A DNA stretch of 64,000 nucleotides from Streptomyces sp. SDr-06 (GTDB lineage Bacteria; Actinomycetota; Actinomycetes; Streptomycetales; Streptomycetaceae), in NCBI RefSeq assembly GCF_003324565.1, contig NZ_QOLA01000013.1:62001-126000 (forward strand). Direction: 5' to 3'. Position numbers and translations under genes: made by a program. Numbering within the stretch: position 1 is the stretch's first letter; every line of letters begins with the position of its first letter. Below the pieces are notes generated by a model. It made no database searches. It was not told the origin of the DNA and worked only from the letters and a program-made list of their open reading frames with translations. Shown here piece by piece: positions 1-10,106 of this stretch.

Positions 1-70
1 GGGCGACGAACGTTCGAGCGGCCACCCATTTGGCTGGGAGAGTGTCGGCGCGGCCGCATAACCTGGGTGC

Positions 71-1347
<1,277 letters not shown>

Positions 1348-1351
<4 letters not shown>

Positions 1352-2028
1352 CCCGAGTGCTCGTCGTCGAGGATGAGGAATCCTTCAGCGACGCCCTGTC
1401 CTACATGCTCCGCAAGGAGGGGTTCGAGGTCGCGGTGGCGGCCACCGGACCCGACGGTCTGGACGAGTTCGAGCGCAACGGCGCCGACCTGGTCCTGCTC
1501 GACCTGATGCTGCCCGGCCTGCCCGGCACCGAGGTCTGCCGTCAGCTGCGCGGCCGCTCCAACGTCCCGGTCATCATGGTGACCGCCAAGGACAGCGAGA
1601 TCGACAAGGTCGTGGGCCTGGAAATAGGAGCCGACGACTACGTCACCAAGCCGTTCTCCTCGCGCGAGCTGGTCGCCCGCATCCGTGCCGTGCTGCGCCG
1701 CCGCGGCGAGCCGGAGGAGGTCACCCCGGCCGCCCTGGAGGCGGGCCCGGTCCGCATGGACGTCGACCGCCACGTGGTCACGGTCTCGGGCGGCAAGGTC
1801 GACCTGCCGCTGAAGGAGTTCGACCTCCTGGAGATGCTCCTGCGCAACGCGGGCCGCGTGCTGACGCGTATGCAGCTCATCGACCGGGTGTGGGGCGCGG
1901 ACTACGTGGGCGACACCAAGACCCTCGACGTCCACGTCAAGCGCCTGCGCGCCAAGATCGAGCCGGACCCGGGCGCGCCGCGCTACCTGGTGACGGTCCG
2001 CGGCCTGGGCTACAAGTTCGAGCCGTAG
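1348..2028 (+). CDS. phoP: Response regulator PhoP (RegX3-like), OmpR family
   Basis: DNA-binding response regulator of 226 residues, the partner of the preceding kinase and master regulator of phosphate-starvation genes in Streptomyces. The receiver domain has acidic residues at VVEDEE, the phospho-acceptor Asp52 in LLDLMLPG, and the conserved Lys in VTKPF. A winged-helix OmpR/PhoB domain occupies about residues 125-226 (DVHVKRLRAKIE, LVTVRGLGYKFEP). The GTG start shares the sequence GTGA with the phoR stop codon. A strong hairpin downstream ends the operon. Confidence 0.95.
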
Positions 2029-2131
2029 ACCGACGGGCCCTGATCCACGGGCCCCGATTCCCCGGTACACGGGCCCCGTCACGCGGGCCGGTAGGGGTAC
2101 GGCCGTACGCAGACGGTCGGACCGGAACGAC

Positions 2132-2170
2132 AGGAGGGCGGCCCCGGATGTGCTCCGGGGCCGCCCTCCT
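2132..2170. terminator. Bidirectional terminator between phoP and a convergent lipoprotein gene
   Basis: Perfect 17-bp inverted repeat (2132-2148 with 2154-2170) around a 5-nt loop. It lies 100 nt after the phoP stop and just beyond the stop of the convergent lipoprotein gene, so it can serve both strands. As is usual in Streptomyces there is no long U tract. Confidence 0.8.
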
Positions 2171-2182
2171 CGCGTGCTGGTG

Positions 2183-2836
2183 TCAGTGCCCCGTCGCGCT
2201 GTGCGACGCCGAGCCGGACGCCGCGGGCTTGCCGCTGCCGCCCGGGGTGTTCGGCTTGGAGGAGTTGCTCGGGGAGCCCGAGGGAGTGCCCGACGGCTCG
2301 CCGGAGGGGGTCTCCTTCGGCTTCGGGAGCTCGCTGGGGCCGACGCCCTGGAAGTAGCTGGTGGCCGGGACCACGAAGGCCGACAGGCTCACCGCGCCGG
2401 CCTTGCTGAACTGGAAGGTGACCTTCTGCGCGTCGCCGTTCTTGGCGGCCTCACGGCCGTTGTCGATGACCGCGGAGGCGTTGTCCTTGCCGCCGAGCAC
2501 GACGGAGCCGTGCGCCGGAACGGTGATCGGACCCGCGCCCTTGGCCGGGGAGAGCTTGACGGTGGCGCTGCCGACCTGGACGGCGTCCAGCGTCTGCGGA
2601 TCGGCGCCGTTGTTGAACAGCGTGGCCGCGACGACGGCCGGTCCCTCGGCGTCGGGCTTCGGCTGGGTGACGACCGTCGCGTTCTGGACCTTGATGTCGC
2701 CGACGGTGACGTAGGCGTTGTCCGCCTTGACCCCGAGCGTCTGGGCACCGTTACCGGCGGCGCAGGCGGAGAGGGAAGCGAGCGAGAACGCGATGGCAGA
2801 AGCGGCGAGGGCGCCGCGTCGAAGGCTGCGGCTCAC
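2183..2836 (-). CDS. Secreted lipoprotein, DUF461/PCu(A)C-like
   Basis: 217-residue exported lipoprotein. It begins with a signal peptide (MSRSLRRGALAASAIAFSLA) and a lipobox LSAC, so Cys25 is the predicted lipidated residue. The body looks like a small beta-sandwich of the DUF461/PCu(A)C type, but I do not see the paired His and Met residues of true copper chaperones. The C-terminus is a low-complexity tail rich in Pro, Ser, Gly and Thr. The GTG start at 2836 is preceded by AAGGAG at a long spacing. It converges with phoP, and no function can be assigned. Confidence 0.75.
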   Translation of the reverse strand: MSRSLRRGALAASAIAFSLASLSACAAGNGAQTLGVKADNAYVTVGDIKVQNATVVTQPKPDAEGPAVVAATLFNNGADPQTLDAVQVGSATVKLSPAKGAGPITVPAHGSVVLGGKDNASAVIDNGREAAKNGDAQKVTFQFSKAGAVSLSAFVVPATSYFQGVGPSELPKPKETPSGEPSGTPSGSPSNSSKPNTPGGSGKPAASGSASHSATGH

Positions 2837-3448
2837 GGCGGCGGCAACTCCTTGGACGTACGAGACGGACTGCTTCGGACGGGCTACGGGTCAGCCGGCC
2901 GCGTACCTAAGGGCCAGCTAAGGGTGTGTCAGCGGGCCTAGATTACCGAGCCGTCCGACACGCCCCGCACCCGACCCGCCCCTACGGCCGACGGGTCCGC
3001 CGATCCCGGGCGGATCACGTGCTGATCTTGGTCTTTCGCGCGCCGTTCACATATGCCGGGTGATCAATTCCCCTGGCCGCCACACATTCCTTACGGGAAA
3101 TCCTCCGCGCCGGTCCGGCCGGATCGTTCGTTGATCAATTCCGGAAAGAATCCCGACCGGCCGAACGGGTGAACGAGCGCCGAACGGAGTAGATGAAGTT
3201 CACCGTCCGGAACCCGGCAAAACGGGACGTTCAGCCTCTCCGGGCGCCGATCGGGGCCGGGTGGTGTACGCGTTTCGCACCCCCTTCGCAGCCGCTCCGA
3301 CCTGCGAATACCGCCTTCCGGAAGCCCTCCGCAGCACGTTCCTGTTGCTGTTGTCAAGCCCCGAGATATGCCCTGACCTGCGAAAACGCCATTCAGAAGA
3401 AGCCGTATCCGTGTTACCCTGGATAGCCACGGAAGGGGTACCTGTCAC
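2837..3448. other. Intergenic region between the lipoprotein gene and carD
   Basis: Divergent intergenic stretch of about 610 nt. Both start codons face away from it, so it must hold the promoters of the lipoprotein gene and carD. I see GGAAGGGG just before the carD ATG as its ribosome-binding site and a possible -10 TACCCT at about 3416, but no convincing gene or operator. Base composition is less GC-biased than the neighbouring coding DNA. Confidence 0.5.
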
Positions 3449-3931
3449 ATGACGTTCAAGGTTGGCGACACCGTGGTCTATCCCCATCACGGGGCCGCGC
3501 TGATCGAGGCCATCGAAACTCGCCAGATCAAAGGCGTGGACAAGACCTACTTGGTGCTCAAGGTCGCCCAGGGCGACCTGACTGTGCGCGTGCCCGCGGA
3601 CAATGCGGAGTTCGTCGGTGTTCGCGATGTAGTGGGTCAGGACGGGCTGGACCGGGTCTTCGAGGTGCTGCGCGCGCCGTACGCGGAGGAGCCCACGAAC
3701 TGGTCCCGTCGTTACAAGGCAAATCTTGAGAAGCTCGCCTCCGGCGATGTCATCAAGGTCGCCGAAGTGGTGCGTGACCTGTGGCGTCGCGAGCGCGAGC
3801 GCGGACTGTCCGCAGGTGAGAAGCGCATGCTCGCCAAGGCACGGCAGATCCTGGTGAGCGAGCTCGCCCTCGCGGAGAACACCAACGAAGACAAGGCCGA
3901 GGCCCTTCTCGACGAGGTTCTCGCGTCCTGA
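3449..3931 (+). CDS. carD: CarD/CdnL-family transcriptional regulator
   Basis: 160-residue RNA polymerase-binding protein. CarD family members bind the beta subunit through an N-terminal Tudor-like domain and stabilise open promoter complexes, notably at rRNA promoters. The N-terminus (FKVGDTVVYPHHGAALIEA, then the LVLKV strand) matches the CarD/TRCF interaction domain. The rest (about residues 60-160) is the helical DNA-binding part, with YAEEPTNWSRRYKANLEKL and RERGLSAGEKRMLAKARQIL. The length is normal for actinobacterial CarD. It is monocistronic, with a strong SD (GGAAGGGG) and a perfect-palindrome terminator. It sits beside ispDF, as in other Streptomyces. Confidence 0.95.
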   Translation: MTFKVGDTVVYPHHGAALIEAIETRQIKGVDKTYLVLKVAQGDLTVRVPADNAEFVGVRDVVGQDGLDRVFEVLRAPYAEEPTNWSRRYKANLEKLASGDVIKVAEVVRDLWRRERERGLSAGEKRMLAKARQILVSELALAENTNEDKAEALLDEVLAS

Positions 3932-3938
3932 CGCCGTA

Positions 3939-3958
3939 GGGCCTGTCCGGACAGGCCC
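3939..3958 (+). terminator. carD terminator
   Basis: Perfect 20-nt palindrome (GGGCCTGTCC and its complement) followed by TTTGTT, starting 8 nt after the carD stop codon. Confidence 0.85.
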
Positions 3959-4220
3959 TTTGTTCCGGGGTGCGCTCCGGAATGCCCGGCATTGCCGCGG
4001 TGCCCGCTGACCAGCAGTGAACATTGCTGTGTCGCCGGGCGCTGCGGCATGTTCGTATCCCCTCGCCGCCAGCACCCGCACTGTGTGTGCCGGGTCCGGG
4101 CGGCTCGCCTGACCAGTCGTCACGGAAGGGCCGGTCAGGGCGTCGCGCCCGGCACTCCCCCAGGCTCCAGGAGCAGGGGGTACCCCCAGGCCATACCCAT
4201 GTCGTTTGAGGACACAAACC

Positions 4221-4958
4221 TTGTCAGACGAATCGCGCCCTTTCCGCACCGCCGCGGTGATTCCAGCGGCCGGACGCGGCGTGCGGCTCGGCCCGGGCGC
4301 CCCCAAGGCACTCCGCGCGCTGAGCGGCACCCCCATGCTCATCCACGCCGTCCGGGCGTTGGCCGCGTCCCGCGCGGTCTCGCTCGTCGTCGTGGTCGCG
4401 CCGCCGGACGGCGCCACGGAGGTGAAGAACCTCCTCGTCGAGCACGCCCTGCCGGACCGCACCGACTTCCTCGTGGTACCCGGCGGCGAGAGCCGCCAGG
4501 AGTCCGTGAAGCTCGGACTGGACGCCCTGCCGCCCGGCTTCGACGCCGTACTGGTCCATGACGCGGCCCGCCCGCTGGTCCCCGTCGACACCGTCGACGC
4601 CGTCATCGAGGCGGTACGCGACGGGGCGCCCGCCGTGGTGCCCGCGCTCCCGCTCGCCGACACCGTCAAGCAGGTCGAACCGCGCGCCGACGGCTCGCCC
4701 GAGCTGGTCGTCGCCACCCCCGAGCGGGCCCGGCTGCGCGCGGTGCAGACCCCCCAGGGCTTCGACCACGCCACGCTCGTACGCGCCCACGAGACGGTCA
4801 CCGGCGCTGTCACGGACGACGCCGGCATGATCGAGCAGCTAGGCCTGGACGTCGTGGTGGTGCCCGGCCACGAAGAGGCGTTCAAGGTGACCCGCCCCCT
4901 CGACCTCGTACTCGCCGAGGCCGTACTCGCCCGACGGAGGGCCAACGATGGCTTCTGA
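4221..4958 (+). CDS. ispD: 2-C-methyl-D-erythritol 4-phosphate cytidylyltransferase
   Basis: Cytosolic enzyme of the MEP isoprenoid pathway, transferring CMP from CTP to methylerythritol phosphate. The 245-residue product has the CTP-binding loop AAVIPAAGRGVRLGPGAPKA near its N-terminus, VHDAARPLV, and the late TPQGFD motif. I chose the TTG at 4221 (protein begins MSDESRPFRT) because GAGGA lies 8-9 nt upstream. A TTG at 4206 in the same frame overlaps that SD. It overlaps ispF by 11 nt, so the two successive pathway steps (IspD, then IspF after IspE) are coupled. Confidence 0.93.
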   Translation: MSDESRPFRTAAVIPAAGRGVRLGPGAPKALRALSGTPMLIHAVRALAASRAVSLVVVVAPPDGATEVKNLLVEHALPDRTDFLVVPGGESRQESVKLGLDALPPGFDAVLVHDAARPLVPVDTVDAVIEAVRDGAPAVVPALPLADTVKQVEPRADGSPELVVATPERARLRAVQTPQGFDHATLVRAHETVTGAVTDDAGMIEQLGLDVVVVPGHEEAFKVTRPLDLVLAEAVLARRRANDGF

Positions 4959-5475
4959 GGCATCCGGTTCCGGGCTGCCGTCCGGTGACCGCCCGCTGAT
5001 CCCGCTGGTCGGCATCGGCACCGATGTCCACGCCTTCGAGCGCGGGCGCGAGCTGTGGTGCGCCGGGCTGCTGTGGGAGGACGGCGACGGGTACGGCCTC
5101 GCCGGGCACTCCGACGGTGACGTCGCCGCCCACGCCGCCTGCGACGCGATCTTCTCGGCGGCCGGCGTCGGCGATCTCGGCGCCCACTTCGGCACCGACC
5201 GCCCCGAGTGGTCCGGCGCCTCCGGCGTCACCCTGCTCGCCGAGGCCGCCCGGATCGTGCGGGCCGAGGGCTACGAGATCGGCAACATCGCGGTGCAGGT
5301 CATCGGCGTACGGCCGAAGATCGGCAAGCGGCGTGACGAGGCGCGCGAGGCGTTGTCGGCCGCGGCCGGGGCGCCCGTCTCGGTGTCCGGCACCACCACC
5401 GACGGGCTCGGTCTGACCGGCCGGGCCGAGGGCCTGGCGGCCGTCGCCACGGCGATGGTGTACCGGTTGCCGTAG
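4948..5475 (+). CDS. ispF: 2-C-methyl-D-erythritol 2,4-cyclodiphosphate synthase
   Basis: MEP-pathway enzyme that cyclises CDP-methylerythritol 2-phosphate with release of CMP. The 175-residue product has the metal-binding Asp and His in GIGTDVHAF, the GHSDGDVAAHAACDAIF motif with the second zinc ligand, and a C-terminal TTDGLGLTGRAEG substrate loop. IspF is typically 155-170 residues; the extra N-terminal 16 or so residues are polar and probably disordered. The ATG lies inside the end of ispD. Confidence 0.95.
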   Translation: MASEASGSGLPSGDRPLIPLVGIGTDVHAFERGRELWCAGLLWEDGDGYGLAGHSDGDVAAHAACDAIFSAAGVGDLGAHFGTDRPEWSGASGVTLLAEAARIVRAEGYEIGNIAVQVIGVRPKIGKRRDEAREALSAAAGAPVSVSGTTTDGLGLTGRAEGLAAVATAMVYRLP

Positions 5476-5537
5476 AAACGTGCCGGGTTGGGGTAGGAGA
5501 GGAGGCGACCATTCCACCTCGCCCGGAAGGACCCGCC

Positions 5538-5942
5538 GTGTCTGCTGAGCTCAGCGACAAGCTCAAGAAAATGCTCGACGCCCCCAACTTCGTCAACATC
5601 GCCACCATCCAGCCCGACGGCAGCCCCCAGGTGTCGCCGGTCTGGGTGAAGCGCGACGGGAACGACGTGCTGATCTCGACGACCGTGGGCCGGCGCAAGG
5701 AGAAGAACCTGCGCCGCGACCCGCGCGTCAGCGTGCTCCTCCAGCTCTTCGACTCCCCGTACGAGTACGCCGAGATCCGGGGCACCGCCGACCTCACCAC
5801 CGAGGGCGGTCAGGAGCTGATCGACGAGCTCTCGATGAAGTACAGCGGCAAGAAGTACCGCGAATTCAATCCGGATTCGGTCAACGACGCCCCGCGCGTG
5901 GTCGTCCGGATCACTCCGCGGAAGATCGTCGGGATGCTCTGA
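5538..5942 (+). CDS. PPOX-class F420-dependent oxidoreductase
   Basis: 134-residue split-barrel flavin/F420-binding protein of the pyridoxamine-phosphate-oxidase-like class. Members use reduced coenzyme F420 to reduce diverse substrates in actinobacteria. Family features are visible: NFVNIATIQPDGSPQVSPVW at the N-terminus, VLISTTVGRRKEKNLRRDPR for cofactor phosphate binding, and a C-terminal strand VVVRITPRKIVGML. The GTG start follows GGAAGGA. It stands alone between ispF and cysS, and the sequence does not fix its substrate. Confidence 0.85.
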   Translation: MSAELSDKLKKMLDAPNFVNIATIQPDGSPQVSPVWVKRDGNDVLISTTVGRRKEKNLRRDPRVSVLLQLFDSPYEYAEIRGTADLTTEGGQELIDELSMKYSGKKYREFNPDSVNDAPRVVVRITPRKIVGML

Positions 5943-6022
5943 GTCCCAACAGACGCCAAATTGTGTGCCCCGAGGCCCGGAAGGGTCGCGGGGCACTGGT
6001 ATGAGGCCACTACCCTTGTGGG

Positions 6023-7420
6023 GTGACCATTCGCCTGTACGACACCAGCGCCCGGCAGATCCGTGACTTCGTCCCGCTGACGCGGGGTTGTGTCTCGATC
6101 TACCTGTGTGGTGCCACGGTGCAGGCGGCTCCGCACATCGGGCACATCCGGTCGGGGCTGAACTTCGACATCATGCGGCGGTGGTTCGCCTACCGCGGTT
6201 ATGACGTGACGTTCATCCGCAATGTCACCGACATCGACGACAAGATCATCAAGAAGGCGGCGGAGCAGGGCCGTCCGTGGTGGTCGATCGGGTACGAGAA
6301 CGAGCGGGCGTTCAACGACGGCTACACCGCGCTGGGCTGCCTGCCGCCGACCTATGAGCCGCGGGCGACCGGCCACATCACCGAGATGATCGAGATGATG
6401 CGCGGTCTGATCGAGCGGGGCCACGCCTATGAGGCGGACGGCAGTGTCTACTTCGACGTGCGGTCCTTCCCCGGGTATCTGGCGCTGTCCAACCAGGACA
6501 TCGGTGATCTGCGCCAGCCCGACGAGGGTGTCTCGGGCAAGCGTGATCCGCGGGACTTCGCGATGTGGAAGGCGTCCAGGCCGGGCGAGCCGGACTGGGA
6601 GACGCCGTGGGGGCGGGGCCGTCCGGGCTGGCATCTGGAGTGCTCGGCGATGGCCCACAAGTACCTGGGTGCCGCGTTCGACATCCATGGCGGGGGCCTC
6701 GACCTGATTTTCCCGCACCATGAGAACGAGATCGCGCAGGCCAAGGCGTTCGGGGACGACTTCGCGTCGTACTGGGTGCACAACGCGTGGGTGACGATGT
6801 CCGGCGAGAAGATGTCGAAGTCGCTGGGCAACAGTGTGCTGGTCTCGGAGATGGTCAAGCAGTGGCGGCCGATCGTGCTGCGCTACTACCTGGGGACGCC
6901 GCACTACCGGTCGATGATCGAGTACAGCCAGGAGGCTCTGCGCGAGGCGGAGTCGGCGTTCGCGCGGATCGAGGGCTTCATCCAGCGGGTGGTGGAGAAG
7001 GCGGGGGGCGTCGTCGAGGCGGCCGCCGAGGTGCCGCTCGCGTTCGCCGAGGCGATGGACGACGACCTGGGGGTCCCGCAGGCCCTCGCGATCATCCACA
7101 CCACGGTCCGCCAGGGCAACAGTGCGCTGGCCGCCGACGACAAGGAAGCCGCCACCGCCCGCCTGGCCGAGGTCCGCGCCATGCTGGGCGTGCTCGGACT
7201 GGACCCGCTGGACGCGCACTGGGCCGAGGAGAGCGACCGCGGCGAGGACCTGCACGGGGCCGTCGACACCCTCGTACGCCTGGTCCTGGAACAGCGGGAA
7301 GCGGCCCGGGCCCGCAAGGACTGGGCCACCGCCGACGCCATCCGCGACCAGCTCACCCAGTCCGGCCTCGTCATCGAGGACAGCCCCCAAGGCCCCCGCT
7401 GGACCCTCGGCCCCCGCTGA
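6023..7420 (+). CDS. cysS: Cysteinyl-tRNA synthetase
   Basis: Class I aminoacyl-tRNA synthetase of 465 residues that charges tRNA-Cys. It shows the zinc/cysteine-binding start YLCGATVQAAPHIGHIRSG, whose HIGH motif belongs to the ATP site, then GWHLECSAMA, the FPHHENEIAQ motif, and KMSKSLGN. The helical anticodon-binding part follows to the C-terminus. The GTG at 6023 is preceded by TACCCT 6 nt upstream and has no SD, so the mRNA is probably leaderless. It is followed by its own hairpin and then rlmB. Confidence 0.96.
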   Translation: MTIRLYDTSARQIRDFVPLTRGCVSIYLCGATVQAAPHIGHIRSGLNFDIMRRWFAYRGYDVTFIRNVTDIDDKIIKKAAEQGRPWWSIGYENERAFNDGYTALGCLPPTYEPRATGHITEMIEMMRGLIERGHAYEADGSVYFDVRSFPGYLALSNQDIGDLRQPDEGVSGKRDPRDFAMWKASRPGEPDWETPWGRGRPGWHLECSAMAHKYLGAAFDIHGGGLDLIFPHHENEIAQAKAFGDDFASYWVHNAWVTMSGEKMSKSLGNSVLVSEMVKQWRPIVLRYYLGTPHYRSMIEYSQEALREAESAFARIEGFIQRVVEKAGGVVEAAAEVPLAFAEAMDDDLGVPQALAIIHTTVRQGNSALAADDKEAATARLAEVRAMLGVLGLDPLDAHWAEESDRGEDLHGAVDTLVRLVLEQREAARARKDWATADAIRDQLTQSGLVIEDSPQGPRWTLGPR

Positions 7421-7432
7421 GCAGCGCCCTGA

Positions 7433-7460
7433 TGTGCCGCCCGGGCGATCGGGCGGCACA
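7433..7460 (+). terminator. cysS terminator
   Basis: Inverted repeat with an 11-bp stem (TGTGCCGCCCG and its complement) and a 6-nt loop, 12 nt after the cysS stop codon. Confidence 0.75.
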
Positions 7461-7529
7461 CTTCATATACGTACGTACACGATCTGCATCCGCATGTGGA
7501 TCGCCGATTCACTGAGGAAACAGGTAGTC

Positions 7530-8486
7530 ATGGCCGGGAACAGCCAGCGCAGGAACCGCCGCACGTCCAACAAGAAGGGCGCTACGGTCGGCAGCGGTGG
7601 CCAGCGGCGCAGGGGTCTGGAAGGCAAGGGCCCCACGCCGCCCGCCGAGATGCGCAAGAAGCACAAGAAGAACCGCATCGCGACCGCCAAGGCCAAGCAG
7701 GCGGCCACCCGCCGCCCCGCCCCGCGGCGCGGTGGCGTCAAGGGCACGTCCGAGATGGTCGTGGGCCGCAACCCGGTCTTCGAGGCGCTGCGCGACGGCG
7801 TCCCGGCGACGACGCTCTACGTCCAGCAGTACATCGACAACGACGAGCGGGTCCGCGAGGCCCTTCAGCTCGCCGGTGAGCGCGGCAACATCAACCTGAT
7901 GGAGGCCCCGCGCGTCGAGCTCGACCGGATGACGAACGGCCTCAACCACCAGGGCCTGGTCCTCCAGGTCCCGCCGTACGAGTACGCCGACCCGCAGGAC
8001 CTCACGGCCTTCGCGTACGACAACGGCGAGGACCCGCTGATCGTCGCGCTCGACGGCGTGACCGACCCGCGCAACCTCGGCGCGATCGTCCGCTCCACCT
8101 CCGCCTTCGGCGGCCACGGCGTGGTCGTGCCGGAGCGGCGCGCGGCCGGCATGACGGCGGGCGCCTGGAAGTCGTCGGCGGGCACCGCGGCGCGCACTCC
8201 GGTCTCCCGGGTCACCAACCTGACCCGCGCCCTGGAGGCGTACAAGAAGGAAGGCCTCACGATCGTCGGCCTCGCCGCCGACGGCGAGCACACGGTCGAG
8301 GAGCTGGAGCAGATCGGCGGCCCCGTCGTCATCGTGATCGGCAGCGAGGGCAAGGGACTTGGCCGGCTCGTCGGCGAGACCTGCGACTACCGCGTGCGGA
8401 TCTCGATGCCGGGCGGCGCCGAGTCCCTCAACGCCGGTGTGGCGGCGGGCATCGTGCTCTACGAAGCGGCCCGCCGACGCGGCTGA
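7530..8486 (+). CDS. rlmB: 23S rRNA 2'-O-methyltransferase, TrmH/RlmB family
   Basis: SPOUT-class RNA methyltransferase of 318 residues. Its first 70 or so residues are a very basic extension (RRNRRTSNKKG, KKHKKNRIATAKAKQAATRR) likely to contact RNA. The substrate-binding domain follows (MVVGRNPVFEALRDGVPATT), then the knotted SpoU domain with ALDGVTDPRNLGAIVRS, IVIGSEGKGLGRLV and the SAM-binding end SLNAGVAAGIVLYEA. I place the start at the ATG at 7530; the same frame stays open further upstream, but that part lies inside cysS. Methylation of a helix-71 guanosine is inferred from RlmB homologues; resistance-type TrmH enzymes are related. Confidence 0.9.
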   Translation: MAGNSQRRNRRTSNKKGATVGSGGQRRRGLEGKGPTPPAEMRKKHKKNRIATAKAKQAATRRPAPRRGGVKGTSEMVVGRNPVFEALRDGVPATTLYVQQYIDNDERVREALQLAGERGNINLMEAPRVELDRMTNGLNHQGLVLQVPPYEYADPQDLTAFAYDNGEDPLIVALDGVTDPRNLGAIVRSTSAFGGHGVVVPERRAAGMTAGAWKSSAGTAARTPVSRVTNLTRALEAYKKEGLTIVGLAADGEHTVEELEQIGGPVVIVIGSEGKGLGRLVGETCDYRVRISMPGGAESLNAGVAAGIVLYEAARRRG

Positions 8487-8496
8487 CCTGGGTGAT

Positions 8497-8531
8497 CTTG
8501 ACGGGTCTCGGACAGATTCGGACCCGTCAAG
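8497..8531 (+). terminator. Likely rlmB terminator
   Basis: 11-bp inverted repeat (CTTGACGGGTC and its complement) around a 13-nt loop, 10 nt after the rlmB stop codon. Confidence 0.6.
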
Positions 8532-8561
8532 CAGTGTCCTAACCACTCGTCACTCGGTTAG

Positions 8562-10031
8562 ATGAGTGTGGACACAAGAACGCCCCGGCCCGGGTTCGAC
8601 GACCAGCCTGCCCTGAGCATGGCCAAGGTGGACTGCGACCCCGCGCAGGTCATCGTCAACCACGCGAGTTTCCGGGTGCAGCTTGCGCCCAAGTCGCTGC
8701 CCAAGCCCCTGATTTCGGGAACCGCGGTGCGCCGCAGGGCGCCCGTGGTGTGGAGCGGGAAGTCGGCCCCGGGGGCGAGCGGACTCCTCCAGGCGGTCCG
8801 CGCCACCTCCGTCGTCGGCGGCGGCGAGGGCTACGAAACCGGCGCGACCCAGACCATCCCGCGCGTCTCCGTCGACGACACGATGCCGACGCCGCTGATC
8901 CCCGGGCCCGGCGCAGGACCGGAGACCGCGCTGCTCCCGCAGATGCGCACTCCCTACGGCCAACAGCCGTACGAGCGCGACGAGTTCGAGGACATCGACG
9001 AGCTCGACGGCGGACCGGACGACGGCTCGACCGCCAAGCGGCGCGGCGCCGACCCCGTGCGGCACGCCTACTACCCGGGCCGCCGGATGAACCTCGGCGT
9101 CGTGCTGCTCCCGCTGCGCGTCTTCCTCGGCTTCATCTCCGTGTACGCGGGCATGGGCAAGCTGAGCGACCCCGTGTACTTCGACGGCGGCGAACGCGGC
9201 TCGATGGTCAAGTGGCTGAATTCGCTGCACCCTTGGGCGCTCGCCGAGCCCCTGCGCGACTTCGCGCTCCAGCACCCCGTGGGCGCCGGCCTGACCGTCG
9301 CCTTCCTCCAGGTCGTCGTCGGCGTACTGACGATGCTCGGCCTGTGGCAGCGGGTGGCGGCCGTCTTCGGCGCGATGCTGTCGGCGGCCCTGCTGGTGAC
9401 GGTGAGCTGGCAGACCGTACGCGCCTACGACGCCCCGGACATCATCTACCTCGCCGCGTGGTCCCCGCTGATCATCGCCGGGGCCCCGGTCTACTCGCTC
9501 GACGCCCGGCTCGCGGGCGAGGCCTGGCGCAAGCTCGGGCCGCGTTCCGAACTCTGGGAGCTGCGGCGCCGGGTGCTGCGGCGCGGCCTGGTCATGACGA
9601 CCATCGTGATCGGCCTGACCCTGACGGTCGGTGCGCTGCTCGGCGGCGCGGTCCGCTCCACCACCGTGGTGACCGTCCCGGGCCCCGACGACGACCCGAC
9701 CAACTACCTGCCCGGCACCCCGCTGCCGAGCGAGACCGGGCCCGCGCTGGCGCCCCGTACGGCGCCCAGCAGCGCCACGCCGTCGGCGGTCCGGGGCAAG
9801 ACCTCGGCGAGCCCGTCCGCGAAGGCGTCCAAGAAGCCCAAGGTCCACCAGAGCGCATCGGCGGGCACCTCCGGACAGCCGAGCCACTCGGCGGGCACCG
9901 GCGGCCAGGCCCCGTCCCACCACCGCACCGCCCCGCAGGCCCCGCCGTCCACGAGCGCGGGCCCGACGTCCTCGGGCGGCACGGGAGCGGGCAGCGGCAA
10001 CCGCAACCCCATCGGAGGCCTGCTCGGCTGA
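8562..10031 (+). CDS. DoxX-like membrane protein with disordered ends
   Basis: 489-residue integral membrane protein. The first 160 residues are hydrophilic. A DoxX-like four-helix domain spans about residues 175-330 (LGVVLLPLRVFLGFISVYAG, the family start, and later AFLQVVVGVLTMLGLW). Another membrane segment lies near 350-370 (VMTTIVIGLTLTVGALLGGA). The remaining 110 residues are rich in Ser, Pro, Gly and Thr and probably extracellular. DoxX domains occur in quinone-linked oxidoreductases and other redox membrane proteins; here the partner is unknown. Convergent genes share the terminator downstream. Confidence 0.8.
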   Translation: MSVDTRTPRPGFDDQPALSMAKVDCDPAQVIVNHASFRVQLAPKSLPKPLISGTAVRRRAPVVWSGKSAPGASGLLQAVRATSVVGGGEGYETGATQTIPRVSVDDTMPTPLIPGPGAGPETALLPQMRTPYGQQPYERDEFEDIDELDGGPDDGSTAKRRGADPVRHAYYPGRRMNLGVVLLPLRVFLGFISVYAGMGKLSDPVYFDGGERGSMVKWLNSLHPWALAEPLRDFALQHPVGAGLTVAFLQVVVGVLTMLGLWQRVAAVFGAMLSAALLVTVSWQTVRAYDAPDIIYLAAWSPLIIAGAPVYSLDARLAGEAWRKLGPRSELWELRRRVLRRGLVMTTIVIGLTLTVGALLGGAVRSTTVVTVPGPDDDPTNYLPGTPLPSETGPALAPRTAPSSATPSAVRGKTSASPSAKASKKPKVHQSASAGTSGQPSHSAGTGGQAPSHHRTAPQAPPSTSAGPTSSGGTGAGSGNRNPIGGLLG

Positions 10032-10048
10032 CCCGGGCGACCGCACCG

Positions 10049-10080
10049 CGAAGGGGGCCGGAATCCTCCGGCCCCCTTCG
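10049..10080. terminator. Bidirectional terminator
   Basis: Near-perfect inverted repeat centred on ATCC, with arms CGAAGGGGGCCGGA and complement, between the DoxX-like gene and the convergent nucleotidyltransferase gene. Confidence 0.85.
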
Positions 10081-10106
10081 CCATGCGGCGAGCACGCCGC
10101 GAGCGG

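Noticed and set aside
1..70. Possible PHO box upstream of phoR
   Set aside because: The palindrome CGAACGTTCG at 7-16 is present, but GTTCACC-type direct repeats are not convincing and the intergenic region is cut by the window edge.
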